This document shows, in pieces, positions 1 through 7,726 of a stretch of DNA of 38,425 nt (positions are counted from its first letter, which is position 1; every line of letters starts with the position of its first letter). Location: assembly GCA_024403825.1 (NCBI GenBank), contig JAKSRB010000011.1, positions 1 to 38,425 of the forward strand, in the 5' to 3' direction. The DNA comes from Ruminococcus sp. (GTDB lineage Bacteria; Bacillota; Clostridia; Oscillospirales; Acutalibacteraceae). The position numbers were made by a program, and so were the translations under genes. The notes beneath the pieces were generated by a model that was given only the letters and a program-made list of their open reading frames with translations, made no database searches and was not told where the DNA came from.

Positions 1-2
1 AT

Positions 3-119
3 CGTCTGCAAGTGTATTCGATTGTAATTGATCGTATTCATGTTAATTTTCGCATAGCTTGGCGTATGTTGCAAGACGTGGGGAGGTTTGACGGTTACTT
101 GAAAAATACGAGCATATGA
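3..119 (+). CDS. Possible C-terminal end of a gene cut by the window edge
   Basis: An open frame enters from the left edge and ends at TGA 117-119, giving 38 residues that begin RLQVYSIVID and end GYLKNTSI. The composition (hydrophobic, Arg- and Asp-rich) is compatible with real coding sequence, but the piece is too short to assign to a family. It could equally be chance, because the surrounding 300 bases hold no intact gene. Sequence to the left of the window is needed to decide. Confidence 0.25.
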   Translation, partial: RLQVYSIVIDRIHVNFRIAWRMLQDVGRFDGYLKNTSI

Positions 120-131
120 TTTGAACGCCGT

Positions 132-169
132 TTTTACCAACCGAGGGGGTACCCCCTCGGTTGGTAAAA
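132..169. repeat. Perfect 38-bp palindrome
   Basis: Bases 132-150 are the exact reverse complement of 151-169, with no spacer, centred on a GGTACC. The arms are GC-rich in the middle (ccgagggggt) and end in four T / four A. RNA from either strand would fold into a long hairpin, so it could act as a bidirectional terminator, although the zero-length loop is unusual. It could also be a transposon-end or recombination scar in this decayed region. Confidence 0.85.
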
Positions 170-336
170 CATTGATTTTCTAACTTTTCAAAAAATACTT
201 ACACACTTTACTTGACAAAACCGTCTCCAGTTGAGCCGGTAAAGGCAGACATATTCCCTCATAGTGAAGCTGTGCTGGCTCTTGATGACCCAATACACTC
301 CACAAAGTTGAGTCGCCGGATTTCACCGTCTCGACC
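170..336. other. Gene-free stretch in accessory region
   Basis: No credible gene was found. An open frame on the plus strand from 212 has no ribosome site and no recognisable protein. The stretch around 225-335 is richer in G+C than its surroundings, which may indicate a fragment of foreign origin. It lies directly downstream of the small leftward gene ending at 337. Confidence 0.4.
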
Positions 337-555
337 TTACAAATTGAACTCTTTTTTCAGAATGTCTATCAGTTCTAAAGCTCGCTGCTTATCAAACTGT
401 ATTGTCTGCTTTGCACTTCCCGTGCTTCCTTCAGCTCCATAAGTCTGAATCTGAAATAACTTCTCACCACCAACTACCGTTGATGAATATGTCGTTTCTC
501 TGACATCTTGTTTTCTGAAGTTTCTGTTTTCCTTTTCCCATTTATCTACAAACAT
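337..555 (-). CDS. Small protein of unknown function, restriction-remnant neighbour
   Basis: A 72-residue hydrophilic protein with no signal peptide or membrane segment. The C-terminal part reads IQTYGAEGS...AKQTIQFDKQ and ends ALELIDILKKEFNL, a compact pattern suggesting a small folded beta-alpha domain. I chose the ATG at 555 because AGGAG lies 8 bases before it; an in-frame GTG at 561 is too close to that site. It sits 22 bases after the truncated HNH nuclease gene on the same strand, so the two were probably once co-transcribed. I do not recognise a specific family. Confidence 0.6.
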   Translation of the reverse strand: MFVDKWEKENRNFRKQDVRETTYSSTVVGGEKLFQIQTYGAEGSTGSAKQTIQFDKQRALELIDILKKEFNL

Positions 556-577
556 TCTCACATCTCCTCAAATATTA

Positions 578-1132
578 CTATTTAATCCAGCCCTTTTTCT
601 TGAATTCCTCAATGCGAGCTAAATCCTCAGCTGACGGTTCTTCTGTTTTTGACTCTTCAACAGAAATATTTAAGTACTCATTATTCCATCTATTGAGTAT
701 CGCAATAATTTCATCCGAAACTCGAATGTCACGTTTCATAATAGAATCCATATTACAATCAGAGACATCGGATGTTCCAAGAGCCTTTGTAATAGCGATT
801 TTAGAAGCAAAATATTCCTTTTTCTTCTTACCGAAATAGCCATTACCAGCTACGATATTAAGCTTCTTTTCAAACGGCAGCTTATTACCTATATGCTCAA
901 TCTTTTCCTTGATGGTCGCATCTGACTCATCCGGGAAATAGTTTGTCTGCCACTTCTGAGGGAAGATATGCTCAATTTCCCATTTTGCAGGCAGAAGCTC
1001 ATCTTGCTGCTCATACGCCAATGTCTTCAAAAGCATGCGTACCGCACTTTTATATGATTTGCGGTGTTTTTTATGCTGTTTTTTTACAGCCTCTTTTTCT
1101 TTACATTTAGCCTCATATTTGATATTATAATC
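578..1132 (-). pseudogene. C-terminal remnant of a DUF262/DUF1524 (GmrSD-like) HNH nuclease
   Basis: The frame encodes the HNH-type DUF1524 region: WEIEHIFPQKW carries the His of the nuclease motif, followed by HIGNKLPFEKKLN and GNGYFGKKKKEYFASK, both typical of the C-terminal half of GmrSD-like modification-dependent restriction proteins. An ATG at 1036 gives 152 residues, but family-like coding continues upstream in frame (KSYKSAVR, KEKEAVKKQHKKH) to a TAA at 1133-1135. That ATG is therefore internal. Full-length members are several hundred residues and start with a DUF262 ParB-like domain, which is absent. This is most likely a decayed defence gene, although a short HNH protein translated from the internal ATG cannot be excluded. 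Confidence 0.75.
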
Positions 1133-1178
1133 TTAGTAAATGCATTTTTACGACAAGTAATATGAGGATTTATTATGA

Positions 1179-1460
1179 CTATCTCTTGTAGTACCGAAGC
1201 TGTGGGAATTCTTTATGATTTTTGAATTTGTAGTATTTTCTCACAGCATTTTGCATTGGCGTATGTGCTGGGTTTTCGTGAGGCTTCAAGCCCATCAATG
1301 AATCGTACATCCGATCGTCATCGGCTACTACTTCATCGAGGGATATACCCAGTATTTCTTCAGCCTTTCGTGCCCTGTACATTCTCGAAGTGACTGCCTT
1401 GGCACTGGTAATTGATGGCTCTTGACTTAAAAAGTCCTCGAATAATCTCTCATTCTGCAT
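1179..1460 (-). CDS. Hypothetical protein, 93 residues
   Basis: A charged soluble protein beginning MQNERLFEDFL, with a basic helix-like stretch SRMYRARKAEEILG and a basic C-terminus YYKFKNHKEFPQLRYYKR. The start at 1460 is supported by AGGAG 9 bases upstream; an in-frame ATG at 1469 directly abuts that site and is unlikely. It lies 46 bases before the open frame of the HNH remnant on the same strand. It may be an accessory gene of the same lost defence cassette. I recognise no family. Confidence 0.55.
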   Translation of the reverse strand: MQNERLFEDFLSQEPSITSAKAVTSRMYRARKAEEILGISLDEVVADDDRMYDSLMGLKPHENPAHTPMQNAVRKYYKFKNHKEFPQLRYYKR

Positions 1461-1541
1461 GATGTTCATCTCCTTGAAAATATCATATCATAAAAGTGTG
1501 CAATTGTAATACTCGAGAAAAATTAAATGTTATTGCACTAA

Positions 1542-1664
1542 ACTGATTTAGATGAAGTTGTAAACACCTTATTATTTGATGTTGTAAACCTTGATGAGCC
1601 TGTGCAGGAGGAACTTCTCACTTCAATTAAACGAGAGGGGAAGGTAATATATGAAAAAGTTTGA
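1542..1664 (+). pseudogene. C-terminal remnant of an MntA-like nucleotidyltransferase (antitoxin)
   Basis: The frame opens after a TAA at 1539-1541 and ends at TGA 1662-1664, encoding 40 residues. It contains LLFDVVNLDEP and ends SIKREGKVIYEKV, the characteristic tail of small MNT-fold nucleotidyltransferases. In mntA-hepT modules the mntA end overlaps the hepT start, and that is seen here: the TGA lies inside the next gene, whose ATG is at 1651. The catalytic part (a GSxxxG...DxD motif) is missing entirely, so the protein cannot be an active AMPylating antitoxin. Confidence 0.7.
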
Positions 1665-2082
1665 TAATTATTATAAAGCATTAGACAACCTTAAACAAAT
1701 TGAAAACTATACCGAACCATATGATACTGTAACTGAAACTGGGTTAGTTGCATTATTCGAGATTTGTTTTGAACAGTCCTGGAAAGCAATGAAAGAAGTG
1801 CTTGAATATCATGGTTATGATGATAGTAAGACAGGTTCTCCAAGAATGATTATTAAATTAGCTTTTAGTGCTGGAATGATTAAAGATGAAGAAACATGGT
1901 TATCTGCTCTTTCCTCAAGAAATGATGTTCCTCATTCTTATAATGAGGAAATTGCTCTTGGTATTATACGAAGAACTTCAGAATTATTCTTTAAAATCTT
2001 TACAGACCTTAAATCAGCGATTGGGCACAGTTATTCCTCGGTGGCAGGTCGTTTTCTGATAGACAATTTCATCTGTCTATGA
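1651..2082 (+). CDS. hepT: HepT/HI0074-like toxin (MNT substrate-binding-type protein)
   Basis: The 143-residue helical protein matches the HI0074/HepT family: ALFEICFEQSWKAMKEVLEY, SPRMIIKLAFSAGMI, then SSRNDVPHSYNEE. The last stretch contains R90-x4-H95-x-Y97, the RX4-6HXY motif of HepT RNases. In characterised systems the partner MntA inactivates HepT by AMPylating the motif tyrosine. Here the partner survives only as its last 40 residues, overlapping this start. From about residue 120 the sequence no longer fits the family's usual helix and ends in an unrelated tail (AGRFLIDNFICL), suggesting a rearranged 3' end. Either the toxin is dead or it is kept without its partner. Confidence 0.75.
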   Translation: MKKFDNYYKALDNLKQIENYTEPYDTVTETGLVALFEICFEQSWKAMKEVLEYHGYDDSKTGSPRMIIKLAFSAGMIKDEETWLSALSSRNDVPHSYNEEIALGIIRRTSELFFKIFTDLKSAIGHSYSSVAGRFLIDNFICL

Positions 2083-2170
2083 TATGATAATAGTAAAATA
2101 TCTGATTTAAAATCAGAATTCGGAAACAATCATTTAATTTATTCTCAGTTTTAATAGAAAGTATAAAATT

Positions 2171-3274
2171 ATGAAAAGGAAATCAAAAAAAGCTATGCTT
2201 ATTATGCTTATTACAATTACGGCAGTTATTGTGCTTGCATTACTGTCAGTTTTTGTTTCACGCCTCATAAACAGCAATAAAAACAAAATTGATACCCAAA
2301 ACGGAATTCAGGAATCTACATACATAGACATAGACGGGATGAAACAATACATTCAGATTCGTGGAGAAAATACCGAAAATCCCGTTATGATTTTCATTCA
2401 CGGAGGTCCTGCAAGTCCTATGGGATATGTTTCGGCTTATTATCAGAGAGAACTTGAATCTGAGCTTACTATTATCAACTATGACCAGCGTGGATGTGGT
2501 AGAACTTACTATGCCAATGAATGCGATGCAAATTCCAACATAAACCTACTTGTTGATGACCTTAATTCAATAGTTGAATACGCAAAAGAACGCTTTGGCA
2601 AGGATAATGTAATTATTGCAGGACATTCTTGGGGGACTGTAATCGGCAGTATCTATGTACAGGAGCATCCTGAAAATGTAAGCTGTTATATCGGCATTAG
2701 TCAGATTACAAACCTTTATGAAAACAAGCTAAACGCCGCACGAACAGCTCTTGAAAAATATGAAATCCAAGGAACAGATGATGAGAAAAAACTTTCAGAA
2801 CTTATCAAAAGAATGAGTCAGGTCTGCGAATATAACGATATGTCGCTTGACAACCTCGGTCAGCTTGTTTCAATAACTTCAAAGTACATTGCTTGTGAAG
2901 GCGAAATGTCAGGATTTTCTCAGATGATTACAGGCATTACTTCTCCGGATATGAACTTTGAAGATATTAAATGGTTTATGTCACAAATGAATACAGAAAA
3001 ATTCTTTGCCCAGAACAGAGACATAATGGAGTATGCTTTCTTTGGTTTTGATATTGATACGCTTTCAAAAACCTATAATGTTCCTGTATATTATCTTGCC
3101 GGCAAGGGCGATTATGCTGTTTGTCAGAATGACGCTGAGGCTTATTATGAAAGTATAGAAGCACCTGACAAAGCCTTTTATTGGATTGAAAATGCAGGTC
3201 ACAGTATGTTTATGGATAATCCAAAACTGTATTGTGATGCCATAAAAGATATTTTGTCAAAATTTAATGATTGA
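2171..3274 (+). CDS. Membrane-anchored alpha/beta hydrolase (proline iminopeptidase-like)
   Basis: A 367-residue protein with a basic N-terminus and one membrane segment at about residues 9-30, then an extracellular hydrolase domain. HGGPASP (77-83) is the oxyanion-hole loop of prolyl aminopeptidase-like enzymes, YDQRGCGRT (104-112) follows, and GHSWGT (151-156) holds nucleophile Ser153. GKGDYAVC probably carries the acid and NAGHSMFMD near the C-terminus the histidine. All catalytic elements therefore look intact. The likely role is hydrolysis of small esters or peptides outside the membrane; the substrate is unknown. It stands alone between a toxin remnant and unknown genes, which fits accessory DNA. 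Confidence 0.8.
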   Translation: MKRKSKKAMLIMLITITAVIVLALLSVFVSRLINSNKNKIDTQNGIQESTYIDIDGMKQYIQIRGENTENPVMIFIHGGPASPMGYVSAYYQRELESELTIINYDQRGCGRTYYANECDANSNINLLVDDLNSIVEYAKERFGKDNVIIAGHSWGTVIGSIYVQEHPENVSCYIGISQITNLYENKLNAARTALEKYEIQGTDDEKKLSELIKRMSQVCEYNDMSLDNLGQLVSITSKYIACEGEMSGFSQMITGITSPDMNFEDIKWFMSQMNTEKFFAQNRDIMEYAFFGFDIDTLSKTYNVPVYYLAGKGDYAVCQNDAEAYYESIEAPDKAFYWIENAGHSMFMDNPKLYCDAIKDILSKFND

Positions 3275-3349
3275 TTTCTTGTAGATTAATTTAACTTAGC
3301 ATTAAAAATCCCAGTTTGCCGATTTAAAATATTAGAAAGGGTTGATATT

Positions 3350-3721
3350 ATGTCAGATAATAAATTTTATGCAACAAAAGAGGATTGGGAAAATTATCCA
3401 ATGCCTGAAAAAACGGATTCGTTTATTATTAAAAGAAATTTTAAAAAGGAAGAAATTGATAACCTGAAATCAGGGCATATTCCCAGAGAGATGGAAGATA
3501 AATGGTTTTCGTATTTTGAAGATAATAAGTTGTATATTCATCGCAGTTGGACTGGAATATGTATCTATATTGTCGAATTTAATTTTAAATCAAATTTCAT
3601 ATCTAAATTTATAACAAATAAGCATAGAGTTATTGTTAATAGAGATGAAAATCAGTACGCCTGCACAGATATTGATGAGGATATAGAGCAGTTGAATTAT
3701 TTGCTTAATTTATGGGGTTAA
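3350..3721 (+). CDS. Conserved small soluble protein, unknown function
   Basis: A 123-residue acidic protein without membrane segments. The core DKWFSYFEDNKLYIHRSWTG (about 51-70) followed by CIYIVEFNF is strongly patterned as beta strands with aromatic residues. Similar W-F-Y...RSWTG proteins occur widely in bacteria as small uncharacterised genes, in my recollection. A GAAAGGG ribosome site lies about 9 bases before the ATG. The next gene starts 26 bases downstream on the same strand, so the pair may be co-transcribed. I assign no function. Confidence 0.65.
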   Translation: MSDNKFYATKEDWENYPMPEKTDSFIIKRNFKKEEIDNLKSGHIPREMEDKWFSYFEDNKLYIHRSWTGICIYIVEFNFKSNFISKFITNKHRVIVNRDENQYACTDIDEDIEQLNYLLNLWG

Positions 3722-3747
3722 TTTTGGCTTGATGAGAGGAGATAAAA

Positions 3748-4173
3748 ATGAAAAAGTGGTACTGCGTTAAGCAAAGAACATTGCTATTAATTGCAGGAAT
3801 AGTGTGGATGATTGCAGGCTTTAATGTTGCCAGATTAGGAGTGTTATCATATTTTCTGATAGGGTTTGATTTTTATTTGCCCATATTATCTGCATTGATT
3901 TTTGTATTGTTCGGAGCAATGTTTTACAGAATGTCAAAAAAGCATATTAAAAGAATAAATGCTTATAAGGAGTATCGCCCATTTTGGATTTTTTTTGATT
4001 TGAAATCTTACATAATAATGGCAATTATGATGAGTGGCGGTATTGGATTAAGATATGCTGGAGTATTTCCAGATTGGTTTGTAGCATTTTTCTATACTGG
4101 TCTTGGTTGTGCATTATTTCTCGCAGGAGTATTGTTCATATTTTCATTTTTCAAACAAATTTTACCCCAATAG
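3748..4173 (+). CDS. Small membrane protein with four predicted membrane segments
   Basis: The 141-residue protein has hydrophobic segments at about residues 11-31, 39-60, 87-105 and 112-135, with a positively charged loop (KKHIKRINAYKEYR) after the second, predicted to be cytoplasmic. A strong GAGAGGAGAT ribosome site precedes the ATG. The gene follows the 3350-3721 gene closely and ends 61 bases before a bidirectional terminator. No catalytic motif is visible and I recognise no named family. Confidence 0.65.
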   Translation: MKKWYCVKQRTLLLIAGIVWMIAGFNVARLGVLSYFLIGFDFYLPILSALIFVLFGAMFYRMSKKHIKRINAYKEYRPFWIFFDLKSYIIMAIMMSGGIGLRYAGVFPDWFVAFFYTGLGCALFLAGVLFIFSFFKQILPQ

Positions 4174-4234
4174 TCTTATAGCTATAATAAACTGATTAAT
4201 CCTATAATTCCAATACAATATCAGATTGAAAAAT

Positions 4235-4274
4235 AAAAACAGAGTAATTTGGTTACCCAGATTACTCTGTTTTT
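4235..4274. terminator. Bidirectional intrinsic terminator
   Basis: A 14-bp perfect stem (4235-4248 with 4261-4274) encloses a 12-base loop, with an A-run on the left arm and a T-run on the right. It lies between the rightward gene ending at 4173 and the leftward nnrD ending at 4290, so it can stop transcription from both sides. Confidence 0.85.
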
Positions 4275-4289
4275 TCAGTTTTAAAATAC

Positions 4290-5180
4290 TTACTTATGGT
4301 TTAGTATTTCATTAAAAGCCAAGTGAATACAATCAACTATATTGCTTGGCAGCATTGATATTTTTCCGTACTTCTCTGCGGCAATATCTCCTGCAATCCC
4401 ATGTATAAATGCTCCAGCTATTGCGGATTTGTATGGTTCTGTACCTTGTGCAAGCAATGCTCCGATTATTCCTGCCAATACATCTCCACTTCCGCCTGTT
4501 GCCATTCCTGAGTTACCTGTCGGATTTATGAAAAGCTCTGTTTCATTACTACTGTCAGGCTTGGCTATTATAGTACCTTTCCCTTTTAGGACGCAAATTA
4601 CTCCGTATTGTTCGGCAAATGCTTTGGCGGCTTGCTCTCGGTTGGAGTTTATTTCTTTTATGCTCAGTCCATTAAGTCTGGACATTTCTCCAGGGTGAGG
4701 AGTTATTATTATCGGTGCTTTCGCTTTTTTTAATATTCCTTTGTTTTCGCTGACACAGTTTAATGCATCTGCATCTATTACCATTGGTTTTGTGCAGTTT
4801 TCTATTAAACTGTAAACTACTTTCTTGGTATCCTCACTTACAGACATTCCACAACCGATTAATACTGCCTTTGATGTATTTGCCTGCTCTATCAGAAATG
4901 GGATATTATTTTTGCTGATTTTTCCGTCCTCAGTTTCGTCAAGCGGATAAAATACGCTTTCAAGCATACATTGTGAGGCTATAGGATATATGCTTTTTGG
5001 TAATGCTGTTTTTAATAAGCCAATACCTGACCTTAATGCTCCTTTTCCTGCAAGAATTGATGCTCCTGCCATTCCATAACTGCCACTTATGCTAAGTAGT
5101 GAGCCACAGCTTCCCTTATTTGCATCATCTGGCCGCATATATATTGCATTTTTTACAAGTGTATAATCTGTTATTTTCAT
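4290..5180 (-). CDS. nnrD: ADP-dependent (S)-NAD(P)H-hydrate dehydratase
   Basis: This enzyme repairs hydrated NADH/NADPH in the cytoplasm, using ADP to drive dehydration. The 296-residue protein is a ribokinase-fold YjeF C-terminal domain: GSLLSISGSYGMAGASILAG near the N-terminus, DADALNC (137-143), the TPHPGEMSRL signature (160-169) and GNSGMATGGSGDVLAG (222-237), in which D233 is the catalytic aspartate position. The usual N-terminal epimerase (NnrE) domain is absent, so epimerase must be encoded elsewhere. It starts 5 bases after the preceding gene's stop and ends the leftward operon just before the terminator at 4235-4274. Confidence 0.9.
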   Translation of the reverse strand: MKITDYTLVKNAIYMRPDDANKGSCGSLLSISGSYGMAGASILAGKGALRSGIGLLKTALPKSIYPIASQCMLESVFYPLDETEDGKISKNNIPFLIEQANTSKAVLIGCGMSVSEDTKKVVYSLIENCTKPMVIDADALNCVSENKGILKKAKAPIIITPHPGEMSRLNGLSIKEINSNREQAAKAFAEQYGVICVLKGKGTIIAKPDSSNETELFINPTGNSGMATGGSGDVLAGIIGALLAQGTEPYKSAIAGAFIHGIAGDIAAEKYGKISMLPSNIVDCIHLAFNEILNHK

Positions 5181-5185
5181 AATAA

Positions 5186-5725
5186 TTACGCATCTTTTCT
5201 GTAGAAAAGCTTAATTAATAAATCATGGCTAAGATGCTTTTTCATTCCCTGTAAAGTGTTTTCGTCAGGATTGAAAATCAACAGACATTTGCCATAAGCG
5301 GGGCTGTTAAAGGTTGCATAATAGTTCTCAGCTTCTTTGTCTATATCAGCAGCGGCAATGTATGTTTTTGAAAATCGCATACCATTGATTGTTTTTTCTC
5401 CTTTGCCAAGCTTTTCTATTTCGTTTATTTTTACTTTGCATAATACCTTGCGTTTGCGTAAGGCTATTATTTTTGATACTGTCAGTTCACTGCCAAGAAC
5501 TGAGTATTCAAATTCAACCTTCTGACTTGTAAATACATACCATACTACATATATGCCTATAAGAAATGCAAAAAATCCAATATATATTAAGTAAGGGGTT
5601 ATTACATATGCAAGTGAAATGCATAATGTTGGTACAAGCAACAGCAGTAATATTGATATTATTTTAATAATCAGATTTTTTGGTTTATTTACCCTTTTTA
5701 CAACCTGTTCGTTAAATCCGTCCAA
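5186..5725 (-). CDS. Membrane protein with cytoplasmic domain (DUF6106-like), unknown function
   Basis: With the TTG start at 5725 the protein has 179 residues. It opens LDGFNEQVVKRVNKPKN, followed by two closely spaced membrane segments (IISILLLLLVPTLCISLAYV and LIYIGFFAFLIGIYVVWYVF), then a soluble domain of beta-strand pattern (FEYSVLGSELTVSKIIALRKRK) ending with strands resembling a PH-like fold. I chose TTG because AGGAG sits 8 bases upstream and this start avoids overlap with licD; an ATG at 5788 has no ribosome site and would overlap licD by 35 bases. It resembles a widespread Clostridia family that I recall as DUF6106. Function unknown. Confidence 0.65.
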   Translation of the reverse strand: MDGFNEQVVKRVNKPKNLIIKIISILLLLLVPTLCISLAYVITPYLIYIGFFAFLIGIYVVWYVFTSQKVEFEYSVLGSELTVSKIIALRKRKVLCKVKINEIEKLGKGEKTINGMRFSKTYIAAADIDKEAENYYATFNSPAYGKCLLIFNPDENTLQGMKKHLSHDLLIKLFYRKDA

Positions 5726-5753
5726 ATTCAACACTCCTGATTTAATATGTTTT

Positions 5754-6635
5754 TTATTTTCGTTTTTTATATTTCTGTTTGCTGTCATAGTTTATGCAAG
5801 GAGAGTTTAAGTCAAGATAAGCTATATCATGATGAGGAACTCTGTCTTTTTCAGGCGGCAGCTTCATATAATCTCCAAATACCATTGTCAGATATTCGTC
5901 ATAGCCTGCCATACAGGGCATTTCATAGCCCTCAAAGGTTACATAATCTACACCCTCATATATATGCTTTGGATATTCAACCTTCATCCAATGAGGTCCG
6001 GAACATAATTCTGTTACGCATTTGTTTTCATCAAGGTTATACTGCATCATCTTTTTTTCGCAGAATTGCCATATTTTTCTCCTAAGCTTGTCCCCTCGGA
6101 AAATTCCAAGCAAAACTCTGCTGCCAAATCCGATTATGCCTCCATGATTTTCAGGTACTATCTGTGCAAGAAACAGAGAATACAGCATTGTCCATACATA
6201 CTGCATTTTTCTTGCAAATCTGCTGTCAGGGCAGACATCAAGCGGAAATACATCAAGCACAAGTCCATGAGGTATATCTATATCAATCTGATTTGCCTTT
6301 ACCATTGTGTAGTTTGTATCGGTAATTGTAGTGAATATGTTTCCTGTAAATATATTTTCATCGGTTCTGAGAAGTCTGAAACGGCTGTTTTCATTATGCT
6401 GTTCTTTCCAAAGCTTGGGCAATTTTTCATAATCTGAGCGTGGCATAATTACATCGGCATCATCATCCCAAGGCACAAATCCTCCGTTTCGCAATGCTCC
6501 GATAAGTCCGCCACCGATTAGATATACTTTTAAATTGTTTTTCTTGCAGAAATCCCTGAAATATACAAGCATATCAAGCTGTTTAAGCTGTAATTCCCTC
6601 AATTTTTCCGGTGTAAGTTTTACAAGTTCGGACAT
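5754..6635 (-). CDS. LicD family phosphotransferase / nucleotidyltransferase-fold protein
   Basis: LicD proteins transfer phosphocholine or related phospho-substituents from CDP-activated donors to cell-surface glycans. This 293-residue protein has the family signature at residues 41-61: GGGLIGALRNGGFVPWDDDA followed by D, where the Asp cluster binds metal and nucleotide. A further VLDVFPLDVCPD motif follows near residue 125. GGAG precedes the ATG by about 8 bases. It lies between a GT2 glycosyltransferase and a small membrane protein in one leftward operon, pointing to decoration of an envelope polymer. No choline uptake or CDP-choline genes are present in the window, so the transferred group is undetermined. 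Confidence 0.85.
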   Translation of the reverse strand: MSELVKLTPEKLRELQLKQLDMLVYFRDFCKKNNLKVYLIGGGLIGALRNGGFVPWDDDADVIMPRSDYEKLPKLWKEQHNENSRFRLLRTDENIFTGNIFTTITDTNYTMVKANQIDIDIPHGLVLDVFPLDVCPDSRFARKMQYVWTMLYSLFLAQIVPENHGGIIGFGSRVLLGIFRGDKLRRKIWQFCEKKMMQYNLDENKCVTELCSGPHWMKVEYPKHIYEGVDYVTFEGYEMPCMAGYDEYLTMVFGDYMKLPPEKDRVPHHDIAYLDLNSPCINYDSKQKYKKRK

Positions 6636-6657
6636 AATAATTCTCCGTTCAGGTTAA

Positions 6658-7722
6658 TTAGTGCAGAGTGTTTTCTGCAATTTTTTCCTTTACCTTTTCA
6701 ATTCGAGCCTTTGCAGGACTTCTTTTAAGCTTTTTCTGCCACATTGGAATCTGTATCAAACCAACAATAGTGCCTATTCCGTAGGAAATATGCAGAACAG
6801 GGAATATGATTGGTAAAAGAAAAAACTGTGGCTGAACATTTTTCATTGTCATACAGCCAACTGTATTTACAATATCAAACATTCCATAAACTGTAATCAA
6901 TATATAAAGCAACATTGGGTGTCCTGCATATGCCAGCAAGCTCAGAAAAATAAGCGACATTACGAACAGAAATGGCACAAAATGAAAGTATGACAGACAT
7001 TTCGGACATTCTGACACTGTAAGACCTATCCATCTGCCGTTGGAATATTTTTGTCTTATCATATCTTTAAGGTTATTTCTTGAATGCTGATATGATATTA
7101 TATCAGGACAACAGCACATTTTATAGCCTGCCATTCTGATTCTATAATGAAATTCATTATCTTCAGTTCTGCCAAGGTCCTCGTTAAAGCCACCGACCTT
7201 TTCAATTACCTCACGCCTGTAAGCGGCATGAAAAAGACTATCCAGATATTCCTTTTGTGTGGCAGGTCTGCGGTATGAGGCAACCGAGCTTCCGAACAGA
7301 GAGTCCTCTGCCGCAAGCAAGGTAAGCTTCCATGATGATACATCTGAAGTAATGTTCGGTCTGCCACCGCCAACAACATTTTCGCCCTGCTTTATGTTAT
7401 AAACATTGCGTGCAACAAAATTTCGTGGGATTCTTGCGTGTGCATCAACCCTGATAATTATATCGCCCCTTGCATTCATAAGAGCATAATTCCATGATGA
7501 AGCCTGATTTTTTTTAGGGCATTGTACTATATTAACATCGTAAAAGCCAAAATCTGTGTTTTTAAAATCCTCCATTTTCTGGTGGGTTTTATCCGTTGAC
7601 ATACTGTCAACAAACACAACTTCAATTAATTCGTGTGGATAATCCTGCAATGCTATATCTCTGAACAGTCCGTCAACTGCATCCTCTTCATTGTAGGCTA
7701 TCATACAAAGTGATACCAACAT
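6658..7722 (-). CDS. Family 2 glycosyltransferase with C-terminal membrane segments
   Basis: The N-terminal GT-A domain begins SLCMIAYNEEDAVDGLF, with FVDSMSTDKT (37-46), the VDAHAR metal-binding element around D93, and an acidic acceptor motif EDNEFHYR (187-194). QKYSNGRW near residue 217 corresponds to the Q-x-x-R-W element of processive enzymes. Two to three membrane segments lie at about 240-330. The architecture resembles ExoA/succinoglycan-type enzymes that extend lipid-linked sugars at the inner membrane face. It starts 4 bases after the upstream gene's stop and is followed by licD, suggesting that both act on the same glycan. Sugar specificity cannot be read from sequence. Confidence 0.85.
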   Translation of the reverse strand: MLVSLCMIAYNEEDAVDGLFRDIALQDYPHELIEVVFVDSMSTDKTHQKMEDFKNTDFGFYDVNIVQCPKKNQASSWNYALMNARGDIIIRVDAHARIPRNFVARNVYNIKQGENVVGGGRPNITSDVSSWKLTLLAAEDSLFGSSVASYRRPATQKEYLDSLFHAAYRREVIEKVGGFNEDLGRTEDNEFHYRIRMAGYKMCCCPDIISYQHSRNNLKDMIRQKYSNGRWIGLTVSECPKCLSYFHFVPFLFVMSLIFLSLLAYAGHPMLLYILITVYGMFDIVNTVGCMTMKNVQPQFFLLPIIFPVLHISYGIGTIVGLIQIPMWQKKLKRSPAKARIEKVKEKIAENTLH

Positions 7723-7726
7723 AAAA

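Noticed and set aside
1-336. Insertion-sequence end or group II intron fragment
   Set aside because: The GC-rich patch and ACACAC/TTGACA-like bases suggested one, but no matching second terminal repeat or transposase coding sequence could be found.
212-442. Plus-strand open frame of 76 codons starting near the left edge
   Set aside because: No ribosome site, proline/serine-rich shadow-like composition, and it overlaps the better-supported leftward gene ending at 337.
2101-2117. TCTGATTT-A-AAATCAGA inverted repeat before the hydrolase gene
   Set aside because: It is short and AT-rich without a T-run or a clear promoter next to it, so chance is the simplest explanation.
5726-5788. Longer start (ATG 5788) for the small membrane protein
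   Set aside because: It has no ribosome site and overlaps licD by 35 bases, while TTG 5725 has AGGAG at correct distance.
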